Source: a bacterium
GTDB lineage: Bacteria; Patescibacteriota; Saccharimonadia; Saccharimonadales; UBA4665
Reading direction: 5' to 3'
DNA length: 12,462 nucleotides
NCBI GenBank assembly: GCA_021788675.1
Contig: JAJYKI010000009.1
Location: forward strand, 1 to 12,462
Both the position numbers and the translations under genes were made by a program. The notes below the pieces were generated by a model that saw only the letters and a program-made list of their open reading frames with translations, was not told the DNA's origin and did no database searches. Shown here piece after piece: positions 1 through 6,679 of the stretch. Within the stretch, counting starts at the first letter, position 1; the number at the start of each line of letters is the position of its first letter.

Positions 1-49
1 CCGGCAACGTTTTCGGCCCCGGCAAAACAGACAATTAGTATAAAAGCTT

Positions 50-859
50 TTAGATTGATCCGACATAAGGAGCGACAAACCCCTTAGCAACGTTAATCGG
101 TATGGCAAAACCCAAGTTTTGACCCTGGGATGACGTGGCCGTATTAATCCCTATAACCAATCCGCTGGCCGCATCTATCAACGGGCCGCCGGAATTACCG
201 GGATTAATCGCCGCATCAGTCTGGAAGAGACCGCTAAGCGACTCGCTGCCGGATGCGCTTGAGCTGTCCGCCGCCGTAATTGAACGGTTGACGGCAGATA
301 TTATGCCGTTGGTAACCGTGTTCTGGAATTGGCCAAGAGCATTACCGATAGCAATCACGCTGTTGCCGGCCACTATGCTACTCGAGTCGCCAATCTTAAC
401 CGTAGTCAGACCGGTGGCATTAATCTTAAGCAAAGCCAGGTCAGCACCGGGATCGGACGCGACAATCGTAGCCGGATACTGTTTCTGATTAGTCAGCGTA
501 ACTGTAAGGTTCTGCGAACCCTGTGGTGCCACATGGTTATTGGTTAATATGTAACCATTGGATGTCAAAATCATGCCGGTACCGGCACCTTCCTGGGTCA
601 AAGGTCCGCCAAAAAAGCTATAAGTCGTACTGGTCGAAGTAATGGCTACGATGGCCGGAGAATATTGTTTGACCAGCTCAGGTATAGTTAAACCGGAACT
701 ATTGGTAGCAACGACTATTTTAGGTGAAGTACCTTGACTCTCAATAACAGTACCGCCATAAGGATGCCCGAAATCGTACCAGTAAGCGCCGGCTGCGCCG
801 CCGCCTATACCTATTGCCAGAACAATCAAACCGGTAATCAAACGTCTAAGTGCTTTCAT
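50..859 (-). CDS. Membrane-anchored HtrA/DegP-type trypsin-fold serine protease lacking a PDZ domain
   Basis: The 269-residue product is probably an extracytoplasmic serine protease. It opens with a basic start and one hydrophobic segment (about residues 7-28), which reads as a signal anchor. A linker and then a trypsin-like fold follow. The catalytic triad is visible: His109 in TNNHV, Asp140 in ADLALLK and Ser223 in PGNSGGPL. In HtrA/DegP proteins a PDZ domain normally follows the GFAIP segment. Here the protein stops about 20 residues after it with TAA, so there is no PDZ domain. The catalytic core looks intact, so this is either a naturally short form or a gene that lost its tail. The ATG at 859 is the natural start because the anchor follows at once. 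A GAGGG element lies upstream, but at a long spacing. The gene is transcribed away from the polymerase operon and faces a 374-base gap. Family assignment is firm; substrate unknown. Confidence 0.9.
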   Translation of the reverse strand: MKALRRLITGLIVLAIGIGGGAAGAYWYDFGHPYGGTVIESQGTSPKIVVATNSSGLTIPELVKQYSPAIVAITSTSTTYSFFGGPLTQEGAGTGMILTSNGYILTNNHVAPQGSQNLTVTLTNQKQYPATIVASDPGADLALLKINATGLTTVKIGDSSSIVAGNSVIAIGNALGQFQNTVTNGIISAVNRSITAADSSSASGSESLSGLFQTDAAINPGNSGGPLIDAASGLVIGINTATSSQGQNLGFAIPINVAKGFVAPYVGSI

Positions 860-925
860 TAATGTCCAACTTACCCTCTAAGAATTAGAATAACCTTAAA
901 TTTTTACAACTGTTTTATACAATAA

Positions 926-948
926 CCGGCCTTAACTATCCGGCCTGA
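926..948. repeat. Direct repeat around a -35 element
   Basis: CCGGCCTTA (926-934) recurs as CCGGCCTGA (940-948), with one mismatch and a 14-base period. Each copy contains the palindrome GGCC. The pair brackets the -35-like TTAACT (932-937) of the plus-strand promoter and sits upstream of the divergent protease gene. That is a reasonable place for a regulator to bind, but operator function is only inferred. Confidence 0.3.
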
Positions 949-960
949 CGGATATATAAT
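932..960 (+). promoter_or_regulatory. Sigma-70-type promoter
   Basis: A perfect TATAAT (955-960) lies 17 bases after TTAACT (932-937), which matches the -35 consensus at four of six positions. Transcription would start near 967. That is about 265 bases before the first supported downstream start codon (1234), so the promoter drives either a long leader or a separate small RNA. Confidence 0.55.
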
Positions 961-966
961 AGCAGG

Positions 967-1203
967 TAGGCAAGCATACTCCGGTCACTGCTAGTCTTTA
1001 ATACGATACAAATCTTAAGCATTACCCGGGCAAGGGCGGTTACAGCCTTACGAACCGGGCGCTCCAAGTTCAGCCTTGATGCGGATTAGATAGACTTTAA
1101 CGGGCCCGTCCAACTATCTTCTCGCGGCATAATAGAAGGCCTTTAATTACAAACCAGTTTAATCAACCCGGGCCCGGGCCTTAAATAAATAGGCTTTAGT
1201 TAT
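967..1203 (+). other. Inverted-repeat-rich leader or candidate small RNA
   Basis: No supported coding sequence lies here, yet several inverted repeats occur in series downstream of a good promoter. First, CCCGG (1025-1029) pairs with CCGGG (1055-1059) and encloses an AAGG/CCTT stem. Second, CAAG/CTTG sits inside CGC/GCG at about 1060-1083. Third, AGATAG (1088-1093) pairs with CTATCT (1113-1118) around the palindrome ACGGGCCCGT (1100-1109). Fourth, AAGGCC (1136-1141) pairs with GGCCTT (1177-1182) around the palindrome CCCGGGCCCGGG. I looked for landmarks of RNase P RNA, tmRNA and SRP RNA and found none. No U-run follows the last stem. It may be a structured 5' leader of the polymerase operon or an unrecognised RNA. 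Pairings were judged by eye. Confidence 0.35.
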
Positions 1204-1233
1204 TTGTCCGCATATCCGGACTGGGAGCAAACT

Positions 1234-1500
1234 ATGCGCGAGACTATTAATGAAGAAGTTGGCGTAGTCATGTACTACAATGCCAGCAAGCGCCTGGCCG
1301 CGCCACATCTTATTCACTGGCAAAACAAAGATTATAAAGTCGGCAAGATCGGTTATCATCATACGGTCAGGGAGGGCGCGACTCTGCATCACGTCTTCGA
1401 ACTAGTCGATACCGACCAGACACTATGGTTCAGACTTAACCTGGACACGTCCAATCTGCACTGGAAACTGGAAAAAATCAGCGACGGATTACCGGGGTAG
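1234..1500 (+). CDS. Small unrecognised protein encoded directly ahead of a Y-family DNA polymerase
   Basis: I do not recognise this 88-residue protein with certainty. I chose the ATG at 1234 because GGGAG (1223-1227) stands six bases before it. A longer reading from TTG at 1204 has no such site. The chain is soluble, with no signal peptide or membrane segment. It looks like a small beta-rich domain: a VGVVMYYN strand, then HLIHWQNKDYKVGKI, a HxxF-type segment, WFRLNLD and a closing WKLEKI strand. The pattern of aromatic and charged residues recalls the small proteins encoded with ImuB/UmuC-type polymerases in other bacteria; that resemblance comes from memory, not a search. It ends with TAG nine bases before the polymerase start, so the two genes are almost surely co-transcribed and probably translationally coupled. 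A role as a polymerase partner is inferred from position only. Confidence 0.75.
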   Translation: MRETINEEVGVVMYYNASKRLAAPHLIHWQNKDYKVGKIGYHHTVREGATLHHVFELVDTDQTLWFRLNLDTSNLHWKLEKISDGLPG

Positions 1501-1509
1501 GCAATAGCC

Positions 1510-2748
1510 ATGAAGCTTGAGCTGAACTATAACCGCCCTCTGGTCATGCACGTGGACCTCAACTCGTGTTTTGCCATGATCGAACAACAAGCCAATCCAC
1601 TGCTGCGTAACCGGCCGGTCGGCGTCGCGGCTTACGATACGCCTAAAGGTATTATCCTGGCCGCCAGCTATGACGCGAAAGCCAAAGGCATCAAGGTTGG
1701 CGTAAGTGTCAGGGAAGCCCGCCTAATGTGTCCGGGCATAGTCATCATGACACCGGATCCGGACAAGTACTTTGACGCTCACCGCCGGTTTAGGCACGTC
1801 CTGGAACGCTATACCAGCGAGGTGACCCCTAAAAGCGTCGATGAATTCGTGATAGATTTTTCCGGCTCTCCAGCCATAAGGGAAGGCCTGGCGCTGGAAG
1901 AAGTCGGGCGGCGGATCAAGCAAGACATAAAAGACAGCCTGGGCGAGTATGTCACCGTTAATGTCGGCATTGGCCCGAACCGCTTTCTCGCCAAGCTGGC
2001 CGCCGGACTACACAAGCCCGACGGCATGGACACGATTGACGCCGCCAATCTAAGAAACATCTATGCCGGCTTAGAGCTGATGGACTTGCCAGGCATCAAC
2101 CGCCGCTATAACGCCCGCCTAAATTTGGCCGGCATCTACACTCCCTTAGACTTTCTTGACGCTCCACTCCATAAACTAAAGGGCGAGGTATTTAAAAGCA
2201 TTAACGGCTTCTACTGGTACCTAAGACTCAGAGGACATGAAATTGACGCCGTTAAATTTGGCCGCAAAAGCTTCGGTCAGCAGTATGCCATAGGGCAAAA
2301 AACTACCGATCGCAACGAACTGTCCAGACTGTTAATGAAACTGTGCGAAAAGGCCGGCCGCCGTCTACGTCAAGCCGACTATCAGGCGCAAGGCATCTAT
2401 TTCTGGCTAACGTATGAGAATCGCGCCTATTGGGCCAAGCGGCGAACCTTACCGGCCGCCGTCTACTCCACACAGGACATCTTTCGCCAGGCTTACAGTC
2501 TACTCATGGAGGCTCCCATGCCGGCCCGGGCTACCAACATAGGTGTCACTGTGTTTGGGCTCACTCCACTGAACCCAAGACAACTTGGCTTATTCGACGA
2601 CACCCGGCTGGACACCCACTCACTAGCTTTTGCCGCCGATCAAATCAATGACCGCTACGGCGAATTCACCCTAGTGCCAGCCTTGATGGCCAACATGCAG
2701 GATATAATTGTTAAGCGGGTAGCCTTCGGGCAACTTGAAGCCAGATAA
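1510..2748 (+). CDS. dinB: Y-family translesion DNA polymerase (DinB/UmuC superfamily)
   Basis: This 412-residue protein should copy damaged DNA at low fidelity. Metal-binding catalytic residues are present: Asp16 in HVDLNSCF and the Asp111-Glu112 pair in SVDEF. This is therefore an active polymerase, not a degenerate ImuB-like subunit. Phe21 sits at the usual steric-gate position. The segment GIGPNRFLAKLAAGLHKPDG is the typical family continuation of the palm. The thumb and little-finger domains follow. QLGLF at residues 358-362 matches the beta-clamp-binding motif, but about 50 residues follow it, whereas in many DinB proteins the motif is at the very C-terminus. The D-x-N-x-x-F form of the first motif is closer to UmuC than to classical DinB, so the pol IV versus pol V label is uncertain. 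The gene starts nine bases after the small upstream gene, with TAGG overlapping that gene's stop as a possible ribosome site. No LexA-type box was seen. Confidence 0.92.
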   Translation: MKLELNYNRPLVMHVDLNSCFAMIEQQANPLLRNRPVGVAAYDTPKGIILAASYDAKAKGIKVGVSVREARLMCPGIVIMTPDPDKYFDAHRRFRHVLERYTSEVTPKSVDEFVIDFSGSPAIREGLALEEVGRRIKQDIKDSLGEYVTVNVGIGPNRFLAKLAAGLHKPDGMDTIDAANLRNIYAGLELMDLPGINRRYNARLNLAGIYTPLDFLDAPLHKLKGEVFKSINGFYWYLRLRGHEIDAVKFGRKSFGQQYAIGQKTTDRNELSRLLMKLCEKAGRRLRQADYQAQGIYFWLTYENRAYWAKRRTLPAAVYSTQDIFRQAYSLLMEAPMPARATNIGVTVFGLTPLNPRQLGLFDDTRLDTHSLAFAADQINDRYGEFTLVPALMANMQDIIVKRVAFGQLEAR

Positions 2749-2800
2749 AATAAACTGAAGCTAAGTTCTGCTAAGCTATATGGACAGGAGGAAGCAATAT

Positions 2801-3775
2801 ATGAAAACACGCAAACTAGGCGAACTTGAAGTCAGCATGATTGGTTTGGGCTGCATGGGCATGAGCGACTTTTATGGCCAGGCCGATGACGCCGAAGCTA
2901 TTAAAACCATCCATTACGCCTTGGATCATGGTATTAATTTTCTGGATACGGCAGATATGTACGGTCCGTTCACTAACGAAAAGCTGGTCGGCAAAGCCAT
3001 TAAAGACCGCCGCGATCAAGTTATTCTAGCGACCAAGTTCGGTAACGTCAGGAGCGAAGACGGAAAGTTTTTGGGTATTAACGGTCAGCCGGCATACGTC
3101 AAGCAAGCCGTCGAGGCCAGCCTTAAGCGGTTAGGCGTAGACTATATCGACTTATACTACCAGCACCGCGTCGACAAAGACACCCCTATAGAGGAAACGG
3201 TTACCGCCATGGCGGAACTGGTGAAAGAGGGCAAGGTACGCTACATAGGCCTGAGCGAGGCAGCACCGGCAACTATCCGACGTGCCGCTAAAATTCACCC
3301 CATTAGCGCGCTACAAACCGAATACAGCCTTTGGTCGCGCGACCCGGAAGAGGAAACTTTCGCAACTATCCGGGAACTCAATACCGGCTTCGTCGCCTAT
3401 AGTCCGCTCGGTCGGGGCTTTTTAACCGGACGCTTTAAATCCCCTGATGACATCCCGGAAAATGACTTCAGGCGTTTCCACCCCCGGTTCCAGGGAGATA
3501 ATTTCTATGCCAATCTCAAACTGGTTGACGTAGTTAAACAAATCGCCGCAGGGAAAGGCGTTAAGCCCGGCCAGATCGCCTTAGCCTGGGTACTACAGCA
3601 GGGGCAAGATATCGTCCCCATTCCGGGTACGACCAAAATCGAACACCTGAAAGAGAACATCGACGCTCTAGATGTAGTCCTCAGCATGGACGAACTGAAG
3701 CAGCTTGACGATGCCGCTCCAATCGGCGCTACGGCCGGCCTGCGCTACGGCGACATGTCAACCGTCAACCGCTAA
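2801..3775 (+). CDS. Aldo/keto reductase family oxidoreductase
   Basis: The 324-residue product is a soluble, probably NADPH-dependent (beta/alpha)8-barrel reductase of carbonyl compounds. The catalytic tetrad is complete: Asp49 and Tyr54 in FLDTADMYG, Lys79 in LATKFG and His122 in YYQHRVD. The C-terminal IPGTTKIEHLKENI segment is the usual cofactor-phosphate-binding region. The overall pattern, including YSPLGRGFLTG, fits the YakC/AKR13-like group, in which substrates are rarely known. I place the start at ATG 2801 because AGGAGG (2786-2791) lies nine bases ahead; an in-frame ATG at 2780 would put that ribosome site inside the gene. It follows the polymerase by 52 bases and precedes the deacetylase gene on the same strand. 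Whether it belongs to that transcript is unclear. A shared pathway with the polymerase is unlikely. Confidence 0.93.
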   Translation: MKTRKLGELEVSMIGLGCMGMSDFYGQADDAEAIKTIHYALDHGINFLDTADMYGPFTNEKLVGKAIKDRRDQVILATKFGNVRSEDGKFLGINGQPAYVKQAVEASLKRLGVDYIDLYYQHRVDKDTPIEETVTAMAELVKEGKVRYIGLSEAAPATIRRAAKIHPISALQTEYSLWSRDPEEETFATIRELNTGFVAYSPLGRGFLTGRFKSPDDIPENDFRRFHPRFQGDNFYANLKLVDVVKQIAAGKGVKPGQIALAWVLQQGQDIVPIPGTTKIEHLKENIDALDVVLSMDELKQLDDAAPIGATAGLRYGDMSTVNR

Positions 3776-3820
3776 AACAATTTGTATAAATACTAACTAT
3801 TGGGTTATAAATGGAGGCCT

Positions 3821-4552
3821 ATGGATAAAACACGTGTATTTGAAGAATTAAAACCTAAGGTTGTTTTGGGCGTCGCCGCCCATCCTGACGACCTCGACTT
3901 CAGCTCATCGGCTACAATGGCTAAATTCGCCGCCGACGGGGCTAAAGTATACTATCTGCTCCTAACTGACGGCAGTAAAGGGTCGGATGACCGCTCAGTA
4001 ACGTCGGAAGAACTGGTTGAAATCCGTCACAATGAACAGCGCGCGGCACTAAAGGCCATTGGCGGCCAAGAAGTAACCTTTCTGGATTATCCGGACGCCT
4101 ATCTTGAAGTAACGATGGAGCTTAAAAAACAGATAGCCGCCGAAATCAGAAAACGTAAGCCCGATGTAGTTGTGACTATGGACCCGACCCTGGTCTACTC
4201 AATTGAGCGAGGCTTCATCAATCACTCGGACCACCGTGCGGCCGGGCAGGCTACGATCGATGCCGTTTTCCCGATCGCCCGCGACCACCTGACTTTTCCC
4301 GAACTCTATGAAAGCGGCCTGGAACCCCACAAAGTAAAGACTCTGCTTTTAACTAACTTTGACAACCCGACTTACTTCGTTGACGTCAGTCAAACCATGG
4401 ACAAGAAGTTTGCGGCTTTAAGGGAACATGCCAGCCAGATTAAAGACATGGGCATGGTGGAAGACCGCTTTAGCGCTATGGCCAAAAAAATAGGCGAACG
4501 CGCCGGTTACACTTACGCCGAGGGCTTCATCCGACTGGATTTACCACTTTAG
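3821..4552 (+). CDS. PIG-L/LmbE-family zinc-dependent N-deacetylase
   Basis: The 243-residue protein belongs to the family that removes acetyl groups from N-acetylglucosamine-type sugars (PIG-L, MshB, BshB and LmbE relatives). The zinc-binding AHPDD motif is at residues 20-24 and the second metal-binding motif HSDH at 135-138, both intact. Length is normal for the family. The ATG at 3821 is preferred over an in-frame TTG at 3800 because GGAGG (3813-3817) lies just upstream, although the spacing of three bases is short. There is no signal peptide, so it acts in the cytoplasm. Candidate substrates are cell-wall or glycolipid precursors or a thiol-cofactor precursor. No partner gene for mycothiol or bacillithiol synthesis is nearby, so I do not assign one. 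Its 3' end is followed by a 179-base gap before the RNA-binding protein gene. Confidence 0.9.
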   Translation: MDKTRVFEELKPKVVLGVAAHPDDLDFSSSATMAKFAADGAKVYYLLLTDGSKGSDDRSVTSEELVEIRHNEQRAALKAIGGQEVTFLDYPDAYLEVTMELKKQIAAEIRKRKPDVVVTMDPTLVYSIERGFINHSDHRAAGQATIDAVFPIARDHLTFPELYESGLEPHKVKTLLLTNFDNPTYFVDVSQTMDKKFAALREHASQIKDMGMVEDRFSAMAKKIGERAGYTYAEGFIRLDLPL

Positions 4553-4590
4553 GCTTGCATTTGCTTAACAATTATGCAAAGATAATGCCA

Positions 4591-4624
4591 CTCTAGAAGA
4601 AGCTGCTAGTGAATCTTTTTAGAG
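4591..4624 (+). other. Imperfect hairpin downstream of the deacetylase gene
   Basis: CTCTAGAAG (4591-4599) can pair with TTTTTAGAG (4616-4624) using seven standard and two G-U pairs, around a 16-base loop. It lies in the gap after the deacetylase stop and could protect or end that transcript. No T-run follows it, so I do not call it a terminator. The rest of the gap holds CATAAT (4646-4651), a possible -10 element without a clear -35 partner. Confidence 0.25.
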
Positions 4625-4692
4625 AATTTCTAGGATAAGTATTAACATAATGATTTCGGTAATTGAGGGGCAGCTAAGCGGCCATCGGTGCG

Positions 4693-4722
4693 ACTTACCT
4701 CAGAGCGAAGGAAGAGGTAAGT
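4693..4722 (+). promoter_or_regulatory. Leader hairpin that buries the likely Shine-Dalgarno of the RRM gene
   Basis: ACTTACCTC (4693-4701) and GAGGTAAGT (4714-4722) form a perfect nine-base-pair stem with a 12-base loop. The right arm carries GAGG, the best match to a Shine-Dalgarno core before the ATG at 4732, at 13-15 bases depending on how it is counted. A weaker AAGGA (4708-4712) lies in the loop. Folding would hide GAGG, so the stem could act as a translational switch responding to temperature, to the RRM protein or to another factor. The stem is seen directly; its regulatory role is inferred. Confidence 0.5.
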
Positions 4723-4731
4723 AAGTTAGTT

Positions 4732-4992
4732 ATGGCAAATAAACTATTTGTCGGATCCCTGGCTTGGTCGGCTACAGATGACGACCTGGCAAACTTTTTC
4801 GGTGCAGCCGGTAATGTGCTGTCCGCTAAGGTCATTGTTGACCGCGAGACCAATCGCAGCAAAGGCTTTGGTTTCGTGGAAATGAGCTCCGACGAGGAAG
4901 CCAAAACTGCTATCGACACACTGAACGGCAAGGAATTGAACGGCCGCGCAGTAACAGTTAGCGAAGCCCGGCCACAAGCGCCGCGCGACTAA
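4732..4992 (+). CDS. Single-RRM RNA-binding protein
   Basis: The 86-residue protein is essentially one RNA recognition motif. RNP2 is LFVGSL (residues 5-10) and RNP1 is KGFGFVEM (44-51), with the aromatic residues that stack on RNA bases. A short polar tail follows (EARPQAPRD). It closely resembles the small Rbp proteins of cyanobacteria and other bacteria, several of which are known to be cold-induced and to bind U-rich RNA. The gene is monocistronic: a 179-base gap lies ahead and a strong terminator follows 22 bases after the stop. The leader ends in a hairpin covering the ribosome site, which fits post-transcriptional or autoregulatory control, though that is inference. A small AT-looped stem (ATCGG/CCGAT, 4992-5008) lies between the stop and the terminator. 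Confidence 0.93.
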   Translation: MANKLFVGSLAWSATDDDLANFFGAAGNVLSAKVIVDRETNRSKGFGFVEMSSDEEAKTAIDTLNGKELNGRAVTVSEARPQAPRD

Positions 4993-5013
4993 TCGGCTTT
5001 AAACCGATAACAC

Positions 5014-5047
5014 AAACGACCCGTAACTTAATCAGCGGGTCGTTTTT
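5014..5047 (+). terminator. Rho-independent terminator after the RRM gene
   Basis: AAACGACCCG (5014-5023) pairs perfectly with CGGGTCGTTT (5036-5045) around a 12-base loop, and the right arm runs into TTTTT (5043-5047). This ends the RRM transcript and separates it from the pentose phosphate operon. Confidence 0.9.
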
Positions 5048-5071
5048 AATTAGCCTAATTCTCAGCAATGG

Positions 5072-5090
5072 GGCTATAGTAGTAATAGCC
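5072..5090 (+). repeat. Inverted repeat touching the pgl start codon
   Basis: GGCTAT (5072-5077) and ATAGCC (5085-5090) form a perfect six-base inverted repeat with a seven-base loop, ending one base before the ATG at 5092. No convincing Shine-Dalgarno precedes pgl. TATAGT (5075-5080), inside the repeat, matches the -10 consensus at five of six positions, so the operon might be transcribed with little or no leader. The repeat could then be an operator over the promoter, or an RNA hairpin at the start codon. These alternatives are inference. Confidence 0.4.
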
Positions 5091-5091
5091 T

Positions 5092-5769
5092 ATGCAAATA
5101 TACAAAATCGGCGTTCCGGATATAGCCATAGCTCCACTTGTCAGTCAGCTGAAGAGCTCGCTGGCTGTCGGCCCGACCCTATGGATAATATCCGGCGGCA
5201 GCAACATACCGCTTTCAGTCGAAGCGATGAAGCGCATAGATTACGATCTGTCATCTAATCTAACTGTCGCCTTAGCCGATGAACGCTTCGGAGATTACGG
5301 TCATCCGGACTCCAATTGGACACAACTTAAAGTCGCCGGCTTCGACCCCAAGCACGCCAAGACGATTGAAGTTTTAAGCGCAGACAATCCCGGTCTGGAA
5401 GCAACGCTTAGCCAATACTCTAACGCCATAAGTATGGCTTTTTATGAGAACGAGCGCAGCGTTGGCCAGTTCGGGATGGGAGCCGACGGTCATATCGCCG
5501 GCATCCTGCCGGGATCAGTAGCCAGCAATGAAACCGGCGAACTGGTAGTCGGCTACCAAAGCCAGCCGTTTACGCGCATAACCTTGACTTTTGAAGCCAT
5601 CAGACATATAAACGTTGCATTTCTTATTGCCGGTGGCGCCACCAAACGCGATCAGCTCATTAAGCTAACCTCACAAGACATACCTTTAAGCCAACAGCCG
5701 GCACAGATCATTAAACAAATTGCTGAGTCATACATATATAATGACCAAATAGAAGGAGGGAAACAATGA
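5092..5769 (+). CDS. pgl: 6-phosphogluconolactonase
   Basis: This enzyme hydrolyses 6-phosphoglucono-lactone to 6-phosphogluconate, the second step of the oxidative pentose phosphate pathway, in the cytoplasm. The 225-residue chain has the NagB/RpiA-like fold, shown by ISGGSNIPL (33-41), the DERFGDYGHPDSNW block (63-76) and GMGADGHIAGILPG (128-141). His134 in the GADGH block lies at the position of the proposed catalytic histidine of the family. Length is normal to slightly short. The ATG at 5092 is the only sensible start, because an upstream in-frame ATG at 5068 runs into TAG. The gene ends in TGA, overlapping the gnd start by four bases (ATGA). That both couples translation and shows UGA acts as a stop here. 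It is the first gene of the operon. Confidence 0.93.
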   Translation: MQIYKIGVPDIAIAPLVSQLKSSLAVGPTLWIISGGSNIPLSVEAMKRIDYDLSSNLTVALADERFGDYGHPDSNWTQLKVAGFDPKHAKTIEVLSADNPGLEATLSQYSNAISMAFYENERSVGQFGMGADGHIAGILPGSVASNETGELVVGYQSQPFTRITLTFEAIRHINVAFLIAGGATKRDQLIKLTSQDIPLSQQPAQIIKQIAESYIYNDQIEGGKQ

Positions 5770-6677
5770 AAATAGCAATCCACGGACTAGGTCGCATGGG
5801 CATGCAGATTGCCCACAAGTTGGTTGATGACCAGCACGATGTCATCGCCTTTAATCGCTCGCTGGATAAGGTCGACCAAGCCGTCGGCTTTGGCGCGATC
5901 CGCGCGGAAACAAAAGAAGCGGTCGTTAAGGAGTTTAACGGCGAGCCGGCGGTTGTCTGGATCATGCTTCCGGCAGACATCGTCGACCAACAAGTCGATG
6001 AATGGTTTCAGGTCCTACCAGCCGGCAGCATTATAATCGACGGCGGCAATTCCGACTATCGTCTGACCAAGCAGCTGGCCGCCCGGATTGAAGAACACGG
6101 CCTGAAGCTGGTCGACGTCGGTACCAGCGGCGGCGTCTGGGGCTACCAAAACGGATTCTCCATGATGAGTGGAGCTAATGATCGAACGGCTTTTGAGACG
6201 GTAGAACCGGCCCTTAAAACCCTGGCCCAACCGGAAGGCGGCTATGCCTACTTCGGACCAAACGGCAGCGGTCATTTCGTCAAAATGGTGCACAACGCTA
6301 TCGAGTACGGCATGATGGAAAGCTTAGCTGAAGGCTACCGCGTACTAAGGGAAGGACCGTACGAAAATCTTGACCTGGCAGCCGCCGGAGAAGTCTGGCA
6401 GCACCGCAGTGTCATAACTTCTTGGCTCAATGAATTGTGCCGCGACTCCCTCAAGGAGAATCCCACACTTGAAGGCATTAACGGCTACGTCGCCGAAAAC
6501 GGCGAGGCTCGATGGACACTGGAAACCGCCAACCAGATGAACATACCGATGCCAGCCATACAAGCGGCTATGGATGTGAGGATAGCCTCCCAAAAAGGTG
6601 AAGTCAGCTTTGCCACGCAACTACTGGCAGCTATGCGCAATAAATTCGGCGGACATGCCCTGAATAAGGACGATTAA
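5766..6677 (+). CDS. gnd: 6-phosphogluconate dehydrogenase, decarboxylating, short form
   Basis: The enzyme oxidises and decarboxylates 6-phosphogluconate to ribulose 5-phosphate. At 303 residues it is the short bacterial type (YqeC/GndA-like), not the roughly 470-residue classical enzyme. The Rossmann motif GLGRMG is at residues 7-12. Substrate-binding DGGNSDY and DVGTSGGVWGY follow. The catalytic block HFVKMVHNAIEY contains Lys173 and Glu180. FNRS after the second strand resembles NADP-binding members more than NAD-binding ones, but cofactor choice cannot be settled by eye. A strong ribosome site, AGGAGGG (5754-5760), stands five bases ahead of the ATG, inside the end of pgl. It overlaps pgl by four bases and is two bases from zwf. 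Confidence 0.95.
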   Translation: MKIAIHGLGRMGMQIAHKLVDDQHDVIAFNRSLDKVDQAVGFGAIRAETKEAVVKEFNGEPAVVWIMLPADIVDQQVDEWFQVLPAGSIIIDGGNSDYRLTKQLAARIEEHGLKLVDVGTSGGVWGYQNGFSMMSGANDRTAFETVEPALKTLAQPEGGYAYFGPNGSGHFVKMVHNAIEYGMMESLAEGYRVLREGPYENLDLAAAGEVWQHRSVITSWLNELCRDSLKENPTLEGINGYVAENGEARWTLETANQMNIPMPAIQAAMDVRIASQKGEVSFATQLLAAMRNKFGGHALNKDD

Positions 6678-6679
6678 TA

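Noticed and set aside
1..49. Possible C-terminal end of a plus-strand gene entering from the left (frame 3 reads GNVFGPGKTDN then stop; frame 2 also stops early).
   Set aside because: Only a dozen residues in either frame and no recognisable motif, so no gene can be supported.
135..488. Plus-strand open frame of 117 codons inside the HtrA-type gene.
   Set aside because: Antisense to a protease with a complete catalytic triad; the translation shows no family features.
1088..1098. GATTAGATAGAC resembling conserved stretches of RNase P RNA or 16S rRNA.
   Set aside because: None of the other conserved blocks of either RNA is present nearby, so the match is short and by chance.
1159..1392. Minus-strand reading frame of 77 codons opposite the small gene.
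   Set aside because: It overlaps the better supported plus-strand gene, which has a ribosome site and coupling to the polymerase; it reads as an antisense shadow.
2760..2775. Direct repeat GCTAAG upstream of the aldo/keto reductase gene.
   Set aside because: Two six-base copies are expected by chance and no promoter or stem is built on them.
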